64,000 nucleotides of DNA from Sisyra terminalis (Eukaryota > Arthropoda > Insecta > Neuroptera > Sisyridae), in contig OY292276.1 of NCBI GenBank assembly GCA_958496175.1, forward strand, positions 36,476,449 to 36,540,448. Reading direction: 5' to 3'. The first letter of the stretch is position 1; each line of letters starts with the position of its first letter. Under the pieces are notes generated by a model, which was not told the DNA's origin, did not search any database, and saw nothing but the letters and a program-made list of their open reading frames with translations. Position numbers and translations under genes: made by a program. Of the stretch, positions 59,061-64,000 are shown in pieces.

Positions 59061-61129
59061 TGATTTACTTAAATTGCAGTATCTATTTATAAAGTCTATA
59101 AACTAAGTAGGTATCAGCATTCAACTCTATATTCTTTATAGTCTGTTCATATAAACCTATGATTATGGAAAAGTTAAGACAGCTAACTTGTTGTTTTTGA
59201 AGCTAATCACAATTTTAACAAAAACGAGATTAACTATTAAATAACACTAATTGTTGTTGAAACGCGATGTATAGCTTTTAGGTGGCATTTTTATTTTTTT
59301 CTTTAAAAGCAAGCTATTTTAGTTTTAGAAAACAGAATAAAAATAAAATCTAATCTCAAAAATTATTTTACTATGTAATAGACATTCCTTTCTCTTTAAT
59401 TTTGGATACAGTTAAGTCAGAACTTTATAATTTTGAAGATAAGATTATAATATTAGTTCAGTTTTAGTATAATCCTAGTTAACCAAATCTATTTCATCTA
59501 AATTAGTAAAAACAAAAATTATAACTTGAACTACTTCTATAATAAAGGCGTATCATGAATTGAAGGTGAAAACTGTATTTAATTTTTAATTCAAAACTAT
59601 CCTGAGAAAATCTAAAGTATTGGAAAATTCATCACATTTTTGTTTAATCGTTTAATGAAGTGAAATTTTCTAATAGATCATTCGTTATTGATCAAAACTC
59701 TTTTTTGACGCACTGTTTTATTATTTTATAACAATAGATAAATGTTGCAATAAAATTGTTTACTGCTAGTATTTGTTCTAAATTAGATCAAGAAGGAAGC
59801 TAAGAAGCTTAAACGAGAAACTTGTATTTTTTTTAATATTTGACTTGTAATTGTTAGCCAAAATTAAAATATCTTTCAAATGAGCATCAGTAATCTTTTT
59901 TTTATATTCCAAGAGTGTTCAACCATTTCAATTCTTCTCTAAACTCTATTACTTTTGTATAAAATATTTGCTTGAAATCGTATTTTAATTTGAGAGACTT
60001 ACTAACTTATGAAAATAATCATTAGAAATTTCTCTTTTAACAATAAAAGAGTTCAGTTTTGAAACCAAAACCAAAATTATTCTCTTAATATATCTAGCGA
60101 CCACCAAAAAAGTTAACTTTCGACTTATGAACAATTAAATTGCTATACCTTCTTTTAAAGTGATATAAGCGACTTAATTATCACTGTTTCATTCTTCGGG
60201 GATTGAATAGTATAAAATAGTAATTCAAGTTTGGCATCCCAATTCAAAAACTTTTTTTTTATTGTAAGAAACATCAATGATAAAAGAACAAAATTAAAAA
60301 CTTTTATAGTTCGTTTTTATCACTTTACCATTTTTTTCTCAAAAAAGAACAAAACATGCTCAATTTTGATTCTATATCTCGCCAAGAAAAACATTAAGTA
60401 ATTGTAAAAATGATTAAGTATAGTCAAGCAAAGAGATTAACATAAGGAATATCAAATTTGAATATTTATTTAGTACTATTTAACTTCTTTGAAAAAAATA
60501 CTTAAGTTGAGTACATCACATAGATAAAAATAAAAAAATTTAAAAAAAATAACCAAATATTCCCCATTCGTCAAATCCTTACTTTTTGTCACGGTGCTTT
60601 AGATCATAAGATTTTGGGGTTATTGAAAATTAAGTAGTTATTTTTTCGTATTTTGTTTATTTTATTTTATTTTTGGCTTATCTTATCAAGTAAAAAACGC
60701 TAAAGAAATATTTATGTTATCAACGATAAATACTTATGTGTTGGCAACGATAAATACTAGAAAATAAAAGTTGCATTTTGTTAAAGACAAACGTAACTAA
60801 AACATTAACATTTCGAAAAAAATCATTTAGATTCATAAAAATTGGTATGATTTAAGTATTGAAAATTTTGTTCTGAAAGTCACAATGTCTTAGAAAATAA
60901 TTTGGATGTAAGAAAGTAAAGAAGTTATGTTTATTTGGAGAAAATTGCTGTATTCTACTAAAGCCAAAAGATTTAAGATCATTTGAAATCAAGTTTCATC
61001 TAGGTTCTCGAAAAAAAAATAAAAACAATCAAAATTTATATACCTTATATACAAAAAAATGTTATAGTTCTACACATTTTTTTCCAATGTCCACTTAACT
61101 AGACTAGAAGCATTGCAAACAGTAAGACA

Positions 61130-61690
61130 GAGCCGTTGGAACTCATTATTCGAAGTCTTGAAGTCGTGAATCTAGATTTTGTTCTAAAAACAACTCTAAG
61201 ACCAAAATTATAGTCGTTGACCGCATTAACGAATATCAGAATTAGCCGAAAAGAATAAACCTCTTTATAGTTGAGGATAGATTCATTTATCTCGAATCTC
61301 TATGTGAACACGAAATTAGATAACGTATCGAACTTACTCACCCTGCTATGGCCCAACTATCCAAATTATGGAAAGATTGCAACATTAGAAATGCTACTAA
61401 AGACAGAGTGATAAATACGCTAGTTTTTCTTATTTATCATACGCTTCGAAAACTTGGACAATCCGTGCAGTTGATCGGCGACGAATTGATGCCTTCAAAA
61501 TGTGGGTTTGGAGGACAATGTTACGGATCGCCTGTACGCCTATGAGAACATATTTTGATCTTTGATGAAGTCAAGTCAGTTCAAAGACTTTCTGCACTAC
61601 CGTAAAGCAAATGGAGACGATCTCCGACATGTTAAACTGAAAAGGTAAAGGAGCTAGGAGATGTTAGTTTCGAATCCGACAAGCAAAAAA
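61130..61690 (+). pseudogene. LINE reverse-transcriptase C-terminal pseudogene
   Basis: In order on the plus strand: TKIIVVDR-like (RPKIIVVDR at about 61200), VEDRFIYLESLCEHEIR, AQLSKLWKDCNIRNATKDRV and NTLVFLIY. After a frameshift: KTWTIRAVDRRRIDAFKMW and VWRTMLRIACTPMRT. After another shift: YRKANGDDLRHVKLKR. This is the conserved segment after the RT domain of insect LINE polyproteins (FxYLGS...LWKDRNI...RRIDAFEMWCWRRMLRI...GDDLE). Stops and at least two frameshifts make it non-functional. The upstream RT domain is absent. Confidence 0.8.
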
Positions 61691-62194
61691 GCTTAGCCCC
61701 AGAAGAAGAATCCTGAGAAATTTAGAACCCCTCGAGTGACACCATAATAATCGCAGCACATCGACAACGATGACAGAATAAGGAAAATGGAGAAAACTAA
61801 GAACTTTAAAACACGGCTGCAGGAATCTTGTGGATTTTTTTCATTATAGTTGTAAGTGTTTTTCCTAGTATCTATTTATGAAAGTACTAATTGAAGAGAA
61901 AAAAAAAATTATGAATTAATGTTAATATAATGTTTATTCTACTATTTGAAAATTTCTTTAAAAATCACTAGAGGAATGAATGAATCATTATGTTTGTGAA
62001 CAACTATCACCAGTCGTTTTTTGTTTAAAAAAAGTGATAAAATAGATAAGAAATTTTCCTACGTTATACTTCAAGACTCATAAAACTTTTGTATGGTTTA
62101 AATTATACGGATAATAAAATTGTAATATATGCTAAATTCTTTTAAATTTTTTAAAGAGTCGAATTAATTTTATGACTTTTTGTACAAAATATAA

Positions 62195-62230
62195 TATAAA
62201 TTATAGGGTATTTAAGAGCTTCGTCAGCGA
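62195..62230 (+). promoter_or_regulatory. Core promoter of the MBF2-like gene (TATA and Inr-like)
   Basis: TATAAA at 62195-62200 is followed 29-31 bases later by TCAGC (62224-62228), close to the arthropod initiator TCAGT. This predicts transcription from about 62226 and a 5' UTR near 67 bases. In such A/T DNA a TATAAA alone would be weak; the spacing adds support. Confidence 0.45.
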
Positions 62231-62292
62231 CATATGATTACAGTGCAAATTAATTAAATCTCAAATAAGCACTAACCTACGCATTAATTAAA

Positions 62293-62758
62293 ATGAAAAA
62301 TTTTATATTTGCTTTTGTCGCGTTATGTACTGTTATAACAGTTAATTGTTGTCACAGACCAAAACCAACAGTAACCACAACAACAACACCAAACCCAAGA
62401 TTTACGTTAGATACTTGCCTGGATAATAACATAGATCCAATCTTAGATTCTCAAACGGCTATAGTAATATACATATATTTTTTAACTTTCCAAATTTTAA
62501 AAAAGTAAAAATCATTTTTCTTAGAATTTAATCGGTATAAACAATCAACGACAAAGTGGAGCACTTACTTATCGTCCTGCTGCTGGAACCAACCCTATAA
62601 TCAGTTGCTATACAATCGTAGACATATTAAACGGTCTGGGACAAGGATCCGCAATTGAAGTTACATCTGGAGGAGTTGGCACCAATTCAATGACTGTTTC
62701 CTTCACGTCAGCAGTTGGGCAGGGATACGGAGTTTCTTTGATAGTCCGTGGAAAATAA
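62293..62758 (+). CDS. Secreted MBF2-family protein
   Basis: Two exons, 62293-62463 and 62525-62758, with a 61-base GT-AG intron and phase-0 junction, encode 134 aa. Residues 1-19 are a signal peptide (hydrophobic FIFAFVALCTVITV) followed by CC. A Thr-rich linker (TVTTTTTPNP) comes next, then the MBF2-like domain. Its signature is CYTIVDILNGLGQGSAIEVT, then SGGVG, MTVSFTSAVGQGYGVSL and a final VRGK. The family was named from the silkworm factor MBF2, a partner of FTZ-F1 and MBF1. Most insect members have signal peptides, so an extracellular role is more likely here (inference). The ATG follows an AATTAAA leader. It is the only complete gene in the right half. Confidence 0.8.
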
Positions 62759-62783
62759 AGATAGTTAATTGTCTATGACTCTA

Positions 62784-62789
62784 AATAAA
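62784..62789 (+). promoter_or_regulatory. poly(A) signal AATAAA for the MBF2-like gene
   Basis: AATAAA 26 bases past the stop codon. Beyond it, 62790-64000 is A/T-rich. One weak tRNA-like word pair at 63405-63460 (GAGGAGCTAGAGAG, GGAGTTCAATCTC) may be a decayed SINE head. Confidence 0.6.
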
Positions 62790-64000
62790 TAAAAATATAT
62801 AAATTCTCCATCGCTTTCACTTATCGTTAACCCTACGTAACTACAAATTTTCTTGTAAATATAAATCTTAAATCATAATGAACTCACCGTAAGGTATTTG
62901 ATTGTATAAAAGCAGACATTTGTTCAGTTATAATTCTTGTAAACGAAGTGTAAACTATTAATCATGCGTATATACTTGCAAGAAAAATTAAAATTACTAG
63001 TCAGTGCAAATACATCAATTTTGGAGAAATGTTTTTATTAAAAATAATTTAAAACTAAGTCTTTAAATCTTTTTTTCCCTTTTGCAAAAAGTTATCCCGA
63101 ATTGACACACATTTCCGAAGGGTATTTTCGTATTAAAGAAAATTTTCTATTATTAAAACATAACTCTACATCCAAATATGTAATTGTTATTTTATTTTTT
63201 TTTTGGTGAAAATGGGATAAAAAAACTGAAAAATATTATAGCTAAAACTATAATATTGCATCGTGATTTCTGATATTTTCTGATATTCATTATAGCAGCG
63301 TGGAACCCGGTGGAACATATTGTAGTTTTTTAAAATATCGCATATTTCGCACATATCGCAAAAGAAAATTGTTATATACGTTACATACTCAAGTAGTGTG
63401 CTTGTTGAGGAGCTAGAGAGTAGAGTTAAAAGGTAAGGAGTTCAATCTCTTATACTTGTACACGATATATGTATATATTCACGGGAATCAACAGAAAAAT
63501 TTTCCAATGTAACATTGAAATATTTTATGGAACGCTTATTGGAAACTGTCGTTATAATTACGGTATTATAACGTAAAAATGCAAATTTTAATAATAAATT
63601 TTATAACAGAATATTTTTAAGATAAAGAAAATGAAAGTCTTTTATCAAAGTCTAGGTTTTTCTCTTTTGTGCTAATAATATAAACATTCATAATAAAATT
63701 TTCACCAAAATTGAATCAACTTGTTCAAAACCTTCGCTAATAATTTTTTTATAATTTTATTACGTTCCGGCTAGATAGATGAAAATAAACTTACTAACCT
63801 ACCTTAACTTAGTGCTTTAAATCTTATCAAAGCTGTCAAAAATACTTTGGAAGTGCATCTAGATACTAGATAAATTACTCTTTCAAAAAGTATCTGAAGT
63901 AACTTTGGGTACCTAGTTACTTTTAAAAACAGGAACTTAAATACTTATCTTAAGTAACTTTTAAGATATTTTACTATGCACTTGTTAAACTTTGTTCAAG

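Noticed and set aside
63405..63460. Possible tRNA gene (box A and B like words)
   Set aside because: No acceptor stem or anticodon arm pairs; at best a decayed SINE head.
1..64000. CRISPR array, bacterial operons or riboswitches
   Set aside because: The window has spliced genes with poly(A) signals and eukaryotic transposons; no regularly spaced direct repeats were seen.

Overview
The window is very AT-rich animal nuclear DNA, almost certainly from an insect. The protein genes have GT-AG introns mostly of 53-65 bases and look like insect versions of conserved eukaryotic genes. One gene is an MBF2-family secreted protein, an arthropod family. The repeats (Helitrons, Tc1/mariner, hAT and pogo-type MITEs, a tRNA-derived SINE, LINE debris) fit an insect too. 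I cannot name the order.

Left end, 1-8460, is a compact housekeeping cluster. It holds the 3' part of PDCD5 (+), then TMX3 (-, five exons, 427 aa), then THOC1 (+, seven exons, 654 aa). PDCD5 and TMX3 converge. TMX3 and THOC1 are divergent and share a 556-base promoter interval. I rebuilt the splice junctions by hand and all phases close. The TMX3 and THOC1 introns that carry MITEs are the only long ones (1.7 and 1.3 kb).

The middle, about 8.5-61 kb, is gene-poor. It contains: a 2.6 kb Helitron (16541-19145) with rearranged helicase remnants; a dead Tc1/mariner transposase split exactly at an A/T dinucleotide by a second Helitron (20205-22603); LINE, mariner and hAT-like pseudogene pieces at 34-36.4 kb; another mariner piece at 50.7 kb; at least seven copies of one tRNA-derived SINE; and many palindromic or TIR-bounded elements, two of them hAT-type with 8-base target duplications. 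Several elements carry a recurring hairpin flanked by CTGATGA-like and GAAA boxes, which resembles a minimal hammerhead ribozyme. A few short blocks are richer in GC and less repetitive (8.94-9.08, 23.6-23.9, 28.45-28.75, 38.34-38.72, 41.86-42.43, 45.15-45.56, 49.2-49.5, 56.5-56.84, 57.09-57.21 kb). They may be isolated exons or regulatory elements of genes with very long introns. Two or three have convincing exon structure but no family I recognise.

The right end holds a LINE pseudogene (61.13-61.69 kb) and a small complete two-exon gene for a secreted MBF2-like protein (62293-62758), with a TATA box, an initiator-like site and a poly(A) signal.
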